Assembly: GCA_016931615.1 (NCBI GenBank)
Contig: JAFGEL010000065.1
Location: 61,718-125,717 of the forward strand
DNA length: 64,000 nt
Direction: 5' to 3'
From: Desulfuromonadales bacterium
GTDB taxonomy: Bacteria; Desulfobacterota; Desulfuromonadia; Desulfuromonadales; Geopsychrobacteraceae
Under the pieces are notes generated by a model. The model saw only the letters and a list, made by a program, of their open reading frames with translations. It was not told where the DNA came from and ran no database searches. The position numbers and the translations under genes are program-made. Positions 24,327 to 32,487 of this stretch are shown piece by piece. Numbering within the stretch: the stretch's first letter is position 1; the number at the start of each line of letters is the position of its first letter.

Positions 24327-25619
24327 GTGAAAAGCCTGACAGTTCTGGTGGCGATCCTCGTCGGGGTATTGATCTCCGGTTGTGCCGTCAACCCGGTGAC
24401 CGGAAAAAATGAACTGGCATTGATGAATGTGTCGGTTGAACAGGAAATTCAACTGGGCGGTCAGGCCTATACTCAGGCGCTTCAGAAAATGGGTGGCGAG
24501 TATCCCGACCCTGTGCTGGGCAACTATGTCGAGCGGGTTGGCCAGAGAGTGGCGCGCGTCAGTCACCGTCCTGAGCTGAAATATCAGTTCAAAGTCGTCA
24601 ACGATTCATCACCCAACGCCTTTGCCCTGCCGGGAGGCTACATCGCCATTACCCGGGGGCTGTTGATCACCATGGAAAACGAAGCTCAGTTGGCTGCGGT
24701 TCTTGCTCACGAGGTCGGTCATGTGACTGCTCGTCACAGTGTACAGGAGCTGCAACGCAGTTCGCTGATCGGTACTACGGTGGGGCTGTTGAGCGCCCTT
24801 GCGGGTGGAACCGGTTATGGTGAACTGCTGACCCAGGTCGGTGGCTTAACCGCTGATCTTTTAAGTAAAAGCTACAGTCGCGACCAGGAATACGAAGCGG
24901 ACAGCTTAAGCGTCGATTATCTGATCAGGGCCGGTTATTCTGCGCAGGGGGCTGTTCAGCTGCAGAATATTTTTATAACGAAATTTGAAAACGGGAACAA
25001 TGCCGACTGGCTCAATAACATGTTCAGGACCCACCCCTTTTCGCGCGATCGTCTGGCCGCTATTCAGAACCGGATTGCGACCCGCTATGCCGGTAACCGC
25101 AACAGTTTCGGCTTGGATGCAGTCGACTACCGGAACAATCTGGGAAACCTGAATGATACTGTCGCGGCATATGAACTTTATGATCGTGCTCAGGAGGCTG
25201 AAGTCAATGGGCAACTTGATGCAGCGATCGAGCTTTACCATAAGGCGATGCAGAGCGCTCCGGATCATGGCCTGCTGTTAACCAGTTTAGGAATGGCTTA
25301 TCTGCGCAAGGAAGATAAGGTGCCGGCACGCCGCTATCTGCTGAAAGCGGTTAACGCCGATTCCGGTTATTTCAAGTCGCGCATGGGGCTGGGTTATATC
25401 TATCTGGAGAATCACCAGGCTGCCGAGGCCGCGGAGCAACTGGAAACATCGATCAAGTTGTTGCCGACCGTCGAGGGGACTTATCTTCTGGCTGAGGCGG
25501 AAGAACAGCAGGGGCATCTGCCCAGAGCACGAGATCTCTATCAAACCGTTGTGCAGGCGGATCGGGATGGCAAGCTCGGTCAATCAGCTGCCGTCCGCCT
25601 GAGGAGTATGTCCAAATGA
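24327..25619 (+). CDS. M48-family periplasmic metalloprotease lipoprotein with TPRs (BepA-like)
   Basis: A 430-residue predicted lipoprotein (lipobox LISGC). The peptidase domain carries the zinc-binding helix LAHEVGHVTARHS and the downstream Glu in YEADSLSVDYL. Residues about 270-420 hold three TPR-like repeats, as in E. coli BepA/YfgC, which guards outer-membrane protein assembly. The GTG start at 24327 is supported by TCTGGAGG. Its stop overlaps the following gene (ATGA), so the two are coupled. Confidence 0.92.
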   Translation: MKSLTVLVAILVGVLISGCAVNPVTGKNELALMNVSVEQEIQLGGQAYTQALQKMGGEYPDPVLGNYVERVGQRVARVSHRPELKYQFKVVNDSSPNAFALPGGYIAITRGLLITMENEAQLAAVLAHEVGHVTARHSVQELQRSSLIGTTVGLLSALAGGTGYGELLTQVGGLTADLLSKSYSRDQEYEADSLSVDYLIRAGYSAQGAVQLQNIFITKFENGNNADWLNNMFRTHPFSRDRLAAIQNRIATRYAGNRNSFGLDAVDYRNNLGNLNDTVAAYELYDRAQEAEVNGQLDAAIELYHKAMQSAPDHGLLLTSLGMAYLRKEDKVPARRYLLKAVNADSGYFKSRMGLGYIYLENHQAAEAAEQLETSIKLLPTVEGTYLLAEAEEQQGHLPRARDLYQTVVQADRDGKLGQSAAVRLRSMSK

Positions 25620-26119
25620 ATGACAGATTGAGTTGGCAGCTGAAAGATACAGAAGTTCTGCTCTGGCAGGGTCGTCCGGCACCGCGCTGTTATACCTTTC
25701 GGCACTGGTTGCAGGCAGCGCTCGGGACGCTCATCTTTTTGGCCAGCAGCTTCTGGTTGATGGTGGGTATGCAGCTGATCAAAGACCGGAATTATTCCTG
25801 GTGGCTGCTGGTTGTTCCGCTGATTCTGGTTGCCGGATCTTTTCTGGTGGGTCCCGGACAGTTGATTTTGGCGCGGTTGAAATGGGAAAAAATCTATTAT
25901 GCGTTAACTGATCAGCGGCTCCTGGTGCGTCAAGGTGGGTTTGGAAACAAAACCTCAAGTTATGAGATGACCGACTACAGACATTATAAATCGAAACCCT
26001 ATGGTCGGCAGCTGCTCAGCATTAAACTTTTTTTCCATCAGAAAACTCCCGTTGTGCTTGAATGTCTCGAACATCCGGCTGCTCTTATGCGGCTTCTGGA
26101 TGACGTCAATCCTTCCTGA
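25616..26119 (+). CDS. Membrane protein with bacterial PH-like domain
   Basis: A 167-residue protein beginning with ELLWQG-type sequence (TEVLLWQGRPAP), then two transmembrane helices (about 32-52 and 61-80), then the YYALTDQRLLVRQGG segment that marks the bPH2/DUF304 (YdbS-like) bacterial pleckstrin-homology domain. These proteins are inner-membrane anchored and of unknown function. It is translationally coupled to the M48 protease gene. Confidence 0.78.
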   Translation: MNDRLSWQLKDTEVLLWQGRPAPRCYTFRHWLQAALGTLIFLASSFWLMVGMQLIKDRNYSWWLLVVPLILVAGSFLVGPGQLILARLKWEKIYYALTDQRLLVRQGGFGNKTSSYEMTDYRHYKSKPYGRQLLSIKLFFHQKTPVVLECLEHPAALMRLLDDVNPS

Positions 26120-26134
26120 ATGGGGCGGCAACTA

Positions 26135-26164
26135 TTGACTTGCTGCTTTTCGCGCCGGTATGAT
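26135..26164 (+). promoter_or_regulatory. Sigma70-type promoter for miaB
   Basis: TTGACT and TATGAT separated by 18 bases, 40 bases before the miaB ATG. It is in the only intergenic space upstream of the miaB-PHP-peptidase unit. Confidence 0.6.
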
Positions 26165-26203
26165 GCGCAACTTTCCCGTAAACCTGGACATGGTGTTTGA
26201 ATA

Positions 26204-27532
26204 ATGAAAAAAGCTTTTTATCTGGAAACCTTCGGCTGCCAGATGAATGTTGTCGATTCCGAGCAGATCGTCGATCTGCTCCACCAGATCGGTTATGCCC
26301 AGGTCCCATCGGCTGAGCTGGCTGATCTGGTGCTGCTGAATACCTGTTCAGTTCGCGATAAAGCCGAACGCAAAGTTTATGGTCATCTCGGCCGCTTCAA
26401 GCCGATCAAGGATCTGCGACCTGAACTGATTATCGCTGTCGGAGGTTGCGTTGCTCAGCAGGAAGGGGAGAGGATGCTTGACAAAGTCCCCTACCTTGAC
26501 CTGGTTTTCGGAACCCATAATATTCATCGTCTGCCGGAGCTGGTCCAGCAGGTTGAAGAGCGGCGCAGACGGGGAGTAGAAACTGATTTTCTCGACCGAG
26601 AGACCCGTTTGAACCTGTTCCCTGAACGAACTCAGCGGGATTCGGTCACCCGTTTTGTAACGGTTATGCAGGGCTGCGATAACTTCTGTTCCTACTGCAT
26701 TGTTCCTCATGTTCGTGGTCGTGAAATCAGTCGGCCAAGCGCGGATATTATTGCTGAAGTTCGGCATCTCGTCGCCCATGGCGCCCGCGAAGTGACCCTG
26801 TTGGGACAGAATGTCAATTCCTACGGCATCAGAGATCACGGGGAGTTGTCCTTTGCCCAACTTCTTGAGCAGGTCAATGCCATTGATGGGTTGCAGCGCC
26901 TGCGTTTTGCAACCTCACACCCCAAAGATCTGACCGATGAACTGATCAGTTGTTTCGGGCGTCTTGACAAACTCTGTAAGCATATCCACCTGCCGATGCA
27001 AAGTGGTTCGGATCGTATTCTCAGGTTGATGAACCGCGGCTATAGCGCCGGGGATTATCTGGGAAAAGTTGAGCAGCTGAAAAAAAACTGCCCGGAAATT
27101 CTTTTTACCACCGATATTATCGTCGGGTTTCCCGGCGAGACGGAAGACGACTTTCAGGCGACCCTCGACCTGGTCGAACAGGTCGGTTATGCTGATGCCT
27201 ACACGTTTCTTTATTCCCCCCGAATTGAGACGGCTGCGGCAAGAATGCCGGATGATCAACCCCCTCATCAGAAACAGCAACGCTTCGATCGTCTGCTTGA
27301 ACTTCAGCGCCGGATCAGTGCGGATATCTGGAAGAAAGACGCCGAGCAGGTTCTTCCGGTTCTGGTCGAAGGAGTAAGCAAGCAGGGGCAGGGACAGCTC
27401 TTTGGCCGTACTGATTGGAACCGGATTGTCAATTTTAACGGCACAGCGGAGCTTATCGGCTCAATTGTTCCCGTTCGCATTGTCAAGGTCTTTAGAAATT
27501 CTCATCTTGGCGAACTCGCGGCGCCGCAATAA
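26204..27532 (+). CDS. miaB: tRNA-2-methylthio-N6-dimethylallyladenosine synthase MiaB
   Basis: A 442-residue radical-SAM methylthiotransferase acting on i6A37 of tRNAs reading UNN codons. The N-terminal UPF0004 domain holds the three Cys of the auxiliary [4Fe-4S] cluster (FGCQMN, NTCSVR, GGCVAQ). The radical SAM motif is CDNFCSYC, and a TRAM domain follows at the C-terminus. MiaB rather than MtaB is indicated by the FGCQMN and NTCSVRDKAE signatures. The related MtaB is encoded at 41.0 kb. Confidence 0.95.
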   Translation: MKKAFYLETFGCQMNVVDSEQIVDLLHQIGYAQVPSAELADLVLLNTCSVRDKAERKVYGHLGRFKPIKDLRPELIIAVGGCVAQQEGERMLDKVPYLDLVFGTHNIHRLPELVQQVEERRRRGVETDFLDRETRLNLFPERTQRDSVTRFVTVMQGCDNFCSYCIVPHVRGREISRPSADIIAEVRHLVAHGAREVTLLGQNVNSYGIRDHGELSFAQLLEQVNAIDGLQRLRFATSHPKDLTDELISCFGRLDKLCKHIHLPMQSGSDRILRLMNRGYSAGDYLGKVEQLKKNCPEILFTTDIIVGFPGETEDDFQATLDLVEQVGYADAYTFLYSPRIETAAARMPDDQPPHQKQQRFDRLLELQRRISADIWKKDAEQVLPVLVEGVSKQGQGQLFGRTDWNRIVNFNGTAELIGSIVPVRIVKVFRNSHLGELAAPQ

Positions 27533-27548
27533 GATCGGAGGACGATCA

Positions 27549-28199
27549 ATGATTGATCTGCATACCCATACATTTTTCAGTGATGGAGAACTCGTGCCCG
27601 CAGAGCTGGTCAGACGGGCGGCGGTTGCCGGATACAGTGCCATGGCCATTACCGATCACGCCGATAAGACCAATACCGCCTGGTTGCTGGCAAACATTGT
27701 TGAGGTTGTCGATGAGCTGGGTGCTGCCAATCAGATGCAGGTTCTGGCCGGCGTTGAATTGACCCACGTTCCTCCCGGGGGGATGAACGACGCCATTCAA
27801 TTGGCCCGGGATAACGGGGCCGAGCTGGTTGTTGTTCATGGTGAGACCATCGTCGAACCGGTCATGGCGGGCACTAACCTGGCGGCCATCAATGGCGGTG
27901 CCGACATCCTCGCCCATCCCGGGTTGATTTCGGCTGAGGAGGTTCAGCTTGCTGCCGAAAAAGGCGTCTGTCTGGAAATCACCACGCGCAAAGGTCACTC
28001 ACTGACTAATGGTCATGTGGTGAAAATGGCCCGCTTGTTCGGGGCCAAACTGGTGATCAACAATGATGCTCATGCACCTGGGGATCTGGTTTCTCCCGAG
28101 CTGGCAAAAAAGATCGCGTTCGGAGCCGGCATGACGGAAGAGGAATATCAACGGGCCTGTCAAAATTCGGCAGAGCTGGTAAAAAAAGCCAAAGGTTAA
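27549..28199 (+). CDS. PHP-domain phosphoesterase/histidinol phosphatase-like protein
   Basis: A 216-residue PHP-fold metal hydrolase: MIDLHTHTFFSDGE supplies the first metal ligands, AITDHAD the second set, and ILAHPG and NDAHAPGDL the later ones. Such proteins hydrolyse phosphoesters; the substrate here is not evident, and no his genes are nearby. The start at 27549 follows CGGAGGACGATCA; the track ORF begins 49 codons earlier inside miaB. It lies 16 bases after miaB and 1 base before the M42 peptidase gene. Confidence 0.85.
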   Translation: MIDLHTHTFFSDGELVPAELVRRAAVAGYSAMAITDHADKTNTAWLLANIVEVVDELGAANQMQVLAGVELTHVPPGGMNDAIQLARDNGAELVVVHGETIVEPVMAGTNLAAINGGADILAHPGLISAEEVQLAAEKGVCLEITTRKGHSLTNGHVVKMARLFGAKLVINNDAHAPGDLVSPELAKKIAFGAGMTEEEYQRACQNSAELVKKAKG

Positions 28200-28200
28200 A

Positions 28201-29271
28201 ATGATGAATAAAGAAGATTTTGGTTTTCTTAAAGAGTTAGTTGAAATTCCCAGCCCTTCCGGCTATGAACAACCCGCTCAACGTGTGATCACAAAACAGC
28301 TTGAATCTGTAGCCGACAGTCTCCAAACAGATGTTATGGGTAACCTGATAGCCCGCCTGAAATCATCCCCTGGTCCGCGCGTCATGTTAGCCGGTCACTG
28401 TGATGAAATCGGTTTTATGGTGCAGTTTGTTGATGATCGGGGTTTTATCTATTTCGGGGCGATCGGCGGTGTTGACCCGCATCTGTCGCCCGGACAGAGA
28501 GTTCTCATTCATACCAAGGACGGCGATGTTCCGGGAGTGATCGGCAAGAAAGCAATTCATCTGATTGAGCCGAAAGATCGCGATACCGTTATTAAGCTCA
28601 AGCAGCAGTTTATCGATATCGGCTGCAGTTCGCGTGAGGAAGTTGAAAAACTGATCCGGATCGGCGATCCAGTGACCTTCGCTGTCGGTGTTCAGAAACT
28701 TCAGGGGGACAGGGTCACTTCGCGGGCTTTTGATGACAAGATGGGCGCTTTTATTGTTGCTGAGGTGATGAAAAGAATTAAGCAGTCGCCCGCAGAATGT
28801 CGCTGTGATTTTTATGCCGTTTCAACCGTCCAGGAAGAAATTGGTCTGCGGGGAGGCGCGACAAGCAGCTATGGTGTTGATCCCGATGTCGGAATCGTTG
28901 TCGAAGTGACCCATGCGACCGATTATCCTGATGTCGAACAGTCTGCCATCGGCCGTGTCGAATTGGGCAAAGGTCCGGTTATCGCCAGGGGCGCGAATAT
29001 CAACCCCGTGTTATTTGAGCTGATCACAGATACGGCCAGGCAGCAGAACATACCGATCCAGGTTATCGGTGTGCCTCGTGCGACCGGGACTGATGCCAAC
29101 GTCATGCAGTTGTCGCGCGGTGGGGTTGCAACAGCACTCTTGGGAATTCCTCTACGTTATATGCATACCCCGGTTGAAACCCTTTCCCTGTCAGACCTGG
29201 AGGCTGCGATTGCCCTGTTGACGGCTGTCGTCCTGAGGATTGATGAGAACAGCTCTTTTATTCCGCGTTGA
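28201..29271 (+). CDS. M42-family metallo-aminopeptidase
   Basis: A 356-residue cobalt/zinc aminopeptidase of the M42 (glutamyl aminopeptidase/TET/YsdC-like) family. Visible motifs are LAGHCDEIGFMV (first metal His), SRAFDDKMGAF (bridging Asp), VQEEIGLRGG (catalytic Glu pair) and the C-terminal His in YMHTPVE. These enzymes form large dodecameric shells that trim peptides after proteasome-like degradation. Start is ATG 28201 or the second ATG at 28204. Last gene of the miaB unit. Confidence 0.92.
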   Translation: MMNKEDFGFLKELVEIPSPSGYEQPAQRVITKQLESVADSLQTDVMGNLIARLKSSPGPRVMLAGHCDEIGFMVQFVDDRGFIYFGAIGGVDPHLSPGQRVLIHTKDGDVPGVIGKKAIHLIEPKDRDTVIKLKQQFIDIGCSSREEVEKLIRIGDPVTFAVGVQKLQGDRVTSRAFDDKMGAFIVAEVMKRIKQSPAECRCDFYAVSTVQEEIGLRGGATSSYGVDPDVGIVVEVTHATDYPDVEQSAIGRVELGKGPVIARGANINPVLFELITDTARQQNIPIQVIGVPRATGTDANVMQLSRGGVATALLGIPLRYMHTPVETLSLSDLEAAIALLTAVVLRIDENSSFIPR

Positions 29272-29480
29272 AAGGTGCCGCGCCATAGGTTCGGTTCTGA
29301 GGACCTTTACTTGACAATTCATTAAATATATCGTAACCATTTGAATTATAGAGTCTAATTTTCTGTTTTTCTTGTGAGGTCAAAGGCAGTATCTGCTCTT
29401 CTCACGGGAGGGACCGGTTTATGCTCTCGTTCTCTCTCGTGCCTGTGATGCAGCAACCGTCGTGTGTTCAGGAGGTCGGG

Positions 29481-30599
29481 ATGACAGAAACCAGTCTTCG
29501 CAAACGGACTGAGGCCATGTTGCGTCACGCGGACGTGGTGATTAACGGTGGCCGTCCCTGGGATATTCAGGTCAAAAACAACCGCCTTTATCGCCGGGTC
29601 TTTGCCCAGGGCAGCCTGGGATTCGGTGAATCATATATGGATGGCTGGTGGGACACAGAATCCCTTGACCAGTTGATTACCCGCCTGATTAAAGCCCGTC
29701 TCGATGAAAGATTCAAATCCTTTGTTGTGCTGATGTCCGCCCTCAAGGCCAAACTGCTCAATTGCCAGTCGGTCAGACGGGCCTACCAGGTGGGGGAAAA
29801 ACACTACAATATCGGCAATGATCTTTATCAGCGCATGCTTGACTCGCGCATGATTTACAGCTGCGGGTATTGGAAAAATGCCCAAAACCTGGATGAAGCG
29901 CAATATGACAAACTCGACCTGACCTGCCGCAAGCTGCATTTGCAGGCAGGACAGAAGGTGCTTGATATCGGTTGCGGTTGGGGAGGGACCGCCCGCTTCA
30001 TGGCTGAAAATTACGGCGTTGAAGTGGTCGGTGTGACCATATCGACTTCCCAGGCTGAGTTAGCCAGAGAGCGCTGCCGGGGGTTGCCGATAGAGATTCG
30101 TGTTCAGGATTATCGTGATCTGGAAGGTCAATTCGATCGTATTGTCTCAATCGGCATGTTTGAGCACGTGGGCTACAAAAATTACCGGACCTATTTTCAA
30201 AAGGTCGCTGATTTGTTGAAAGAGGACGGTCTCTTTCTCCTGCACACGATCGGGGGCAACGTTCCCGCCGATCGTACCGACCCCTGGATTGATAAATACA
30301 TTTTCCCCAACGGCATGATTCCCTCGGCACAACAGATCAGTACTTCTTTTGAGGGTTTTCTGGTCCTGGAAGACTGGCACAACTTCGGGCTTGATTACGA
30401 CAAGACCCTGATGGCCTGGTACAACAACTTTGAATCCGCCTGGCCGGAGCTGAAAGACAACTACGACGAGCGTTTCAGACGCATGTGGACCTACTACCTG
30501 TTGTCTTGCGCCGGTTCATTTCGAGCTCGGGATAATCAGCTCTGGCAGATCGTACTGTCCAAACAGGGATTGCCTGAGGGGTATCATTTCCCCCGTTAG
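29481..30599 (+). CDS. cfa: Cyclopropane-fatty-acyl-phospholipid synthase
   Basis: A 372-residue SAM-dependent enzyme that methylenates unsaturated acyl chains in membrane phospholipids. The N-terminal lipid-binding part has GSLGFGESYMDGWW, as in E. coli Cfa. The SAM site is LDIGCGWGG, and the catalytic domain has SIGMFEHVGYKNY and YIFPNGMIPS. The start is set at 29481 behind AGGAGG rather than the track start at 29421. A TTGACA at 29311-29316 may be the -35 of its promoter, though the matching -10 is poor. Its stop overlaps the stop of the convergent DEAD-helicase gene. Confidence 0.95.
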   Translation: MTETSLRKRTEAMLRHADVVINGGRPWDIQVKNNRLYRRVFAQGSLGFGESYMDGWWDTESLDQLITRLIKARLDERFKSFVVLMSALKAKLLNCQSVRRAYQVGEKHYNIGNDLYQRMLDSRMIYSCGYWKNAQNLDEAQYDKLDLTCRKLHLQAGQKVLDIGCGWGGTARFMAENYGVEVVGVTISTSQAELARERCRGLPIEIRVQDYRDLEGQFDRIVSIGMFEHVGYKNYRTYFQKVADLLKEDGLFLLHTIGGNVPADRTDPWIDKYIFPNGMIPSAQQISTSFEGFLVLEDWHNFGLDYDKTLMAWYNNFESAWPELKDNYDERFRRMWTYYLLSCAGSFRARDNQLWQIVLSKQGLPEGYHFPR

Positions 30600-32374
30600 C
30601 TGCCGGATAAATTTTTGACCGGTTTTTTACCCCGGCGGGGATTTTTTACTGCGCTTCTTGTCTTTGTTTGCTGAGCGGAACCCGCAGTTTTTCCAGCTCC
30701 GAAGCGTTGACGCCGGGACGATCTTTTCGCTATCGATGGGGCGTTTCCGGAATCCGGACTGATCTGCAATTGTTCATCGCAGACCCAGACGCTTTTCAGT
30801 TTGTGTAATTTGTCTGCGCTGATATTTTCAGGCAGATCAACCAGGCTGAAGTTGTCGAAAATGCGGATTCTGCCGATATCTCCACTGTTTATTTTGCCTT
30901 CGTTGCTGATGGCACCAACGATGTTTCCCGGTTCGACGCCGTGGATGCGCCCGACTTCAATACGGTAGCTCTGTTTGTCAGCATCCCCCCCTCGATTGTC
31001 ACGTCTCGAACGGGATTTCTCTGGTGCTCCTTCCGCCTGTATCTCTTCAGCTACCTGTTCGTCCATCTGCAAGGGGCGGTCTTTCTGGAGCAAAAAAGCG
31101 AGGGCCGCGGCTATCCGGCGATGTCCCGTGTCGTATTCCGACTGGTAACTGTCGATGAGCTCTTCAAAAAATTCCAGGTCTTCAGATTCCATAGCTGCGG
31201 CAATCTGTTCCTTGAACTGATTGATCCGCCGGTTGGTGATGTCTTTACGACTGGGAAGAGCCATCGCCTTGATTGGCTGTTTGGTGGCTCTTTCAATGGC
31301 GCTGAGCATTCTTTTTTCCCGCGGGGCAACGAACAGGATCGCTTTACCCTCACGACCGGCCCGGCCGGTTCGACCAATTCTGTGAATGTAGGCTTCAATG
31401 TCATAGGGAATATCATAGTTGACGACGTGGCTGATGCGTTTAACATCAAGGCCTCTTGCGGCAACATCGGTAGCAACGACGATATCCAGAGAACCGTCCT
31501 TGAGGCGTTCGACGGTTTTCTCGCGCAACATCTGACTCATGTCCCCATTGAGGGCGGCACTCGAAAACCCCCGGGCTTCAAGTTTTTCGGCGAGTTCGAC
31601 AGTGGCGACTTTGGTGCGTACGAAGATGATCATACCGTCGATCTCTTCGGCTTCAAGGATGCGTGTGAGAGCATCAAGCTTGTGCAACCCCTTGACCTGC
31701 CAGAAGTGTTGTGAAATTTTCTCAACTGTAGAGGTTTTTCCCTTGATTCTTATTTCTACCGGGTCTTTGAGATGTTTACGGGCGATGGTGAGAACTTCTT
31801 TGGGCATTGTCGCTGAAAACAGAGCCGTCTGGTGGTCTTCTGCAGCAAGCGCAAGGATTTCTTCAACATCATCGATAAACCCCATTTTTAACATTTCATC
31901 GGCTTCATCAATGACGACGGATGCAACTTTATCGAGTTTCAGGGTTTTACGCTGAAGATGATCTTTGATCCGGCCCGGTGTTCCCACGACGACCTGAACA
32001 CCGCGTTGCAGCTGGCGTAATTGCTGCACCATATTCTGTCCACCATAAACCGGTAAAACCTGAAAATTAGGTAAGTGACGGGAATAGGTCTGCATCGCTT
32101 CGGCGACCTGCAACGCCAATTCCCGGGTCGGGGTCAGAACCAGGATCTGCGGGACTTTCAGCCGGGGCTGCAGGCGACTGAGCAGGGGCAGGGCAAAGGC
32201 TGCTGTTTTTCCCGTGCCGGTCTGGGCCTGTCCAAGAAGATCGCGTCCTTCCAGTAAAGGAGGGATACTGCGACTTTGAATCGGGGTCGGGGTTTCATAG
32301 CCGACTTCATCAATGACTTTGTAAATAGCCGGGGACAGAGAGAAGTTTTCAAATGAGGTTATATCGTCGGACAT
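30596..32374 (-). CDS. deaD: DEAD-box RNA helicase (DeaD/CsdA type)
   Basis: A 592-residue ATP-dependent RNA helicase with Q-motif, AQTGTGKT (I), PTRELALQV (Ia), DEAD (II), SAT (III), ATDVAARGLDV (V) and HRIGRTGR (VI). Residues about 465-540 form the DbpA-like RNA-binding domain (YRIEVGRIHGVEPGNIVGAI), followed by a short basic tail rich in Lys/Arg. The layout is that of CsdA/DeaD, which remodels rRNA and mRNA, especially in the cold. The final 4 bases overlap the convergent cfa gene. Confidence 0.94.
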   Translation of the reverse strand: MSDDITSFENFSLSPAIYKVIDEVGYETPTPIQSRSIPPLLEGRDLLGQAQTGTGKTAAFALPLLSRLQPRLKVPQILVLTPTRELALQVAEAMQTYSRHLPNFQVLPVYGGQNMVQQLRQLQRGVQVVVGTPGRIKDHLQRKTLKLDKVASVVIDEADEMLKMGFIDDVEEILALAAEDHQTALFSATMPKEVLTIARKHLKDPVEIRIKGKTSTVEKISQHFWQVKGLHKLDALTRILEAEEIDGMIIFVRTKVATVELAEKLEARGFSSAALNGDMSQMLREKTVERLKDGSLDIVVATDVAARGLDVKRISHVVNYDIPYDIEAYIHRIGRTGRAGREGKAILFVAPREKRMLSAIERATKQPIKAMALPSRKDITNRRINQFKEQIAAAMESEDLEFFEELIDSYQSEYDTGHRRIAAALAFLLQKDRPLQMDEQVAEEIQAEGAPEKSRSRRDNRGGDADKQSYRIEVGRIHGVEPGNIVGAISNEGKINSGDIGRIRIFDNFSLVDLPENISADKLHKLKSVWVCDEQLQISPDSGNAPSIAKRSSRRQRFGAGKTAGSAQQTKTRSAVKNPRRGKKPVKNLSGS

Positions 32375-32487
32375 AAGGCGGTAATCACTTTCCGTGGGGA
32401 AGGGTTAGGCAAAAGACGCGCACCATAGCCTATTTACGGATTCAGCGCCAGTGAAATTAATCGTGACAATCAACCGGTTCCGGAAAT

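Noticed and set aside
30941-31714. 257-residue plus-strand ORF
   Set aside because: Antisense shadow of the DEAD-box helicase gene.
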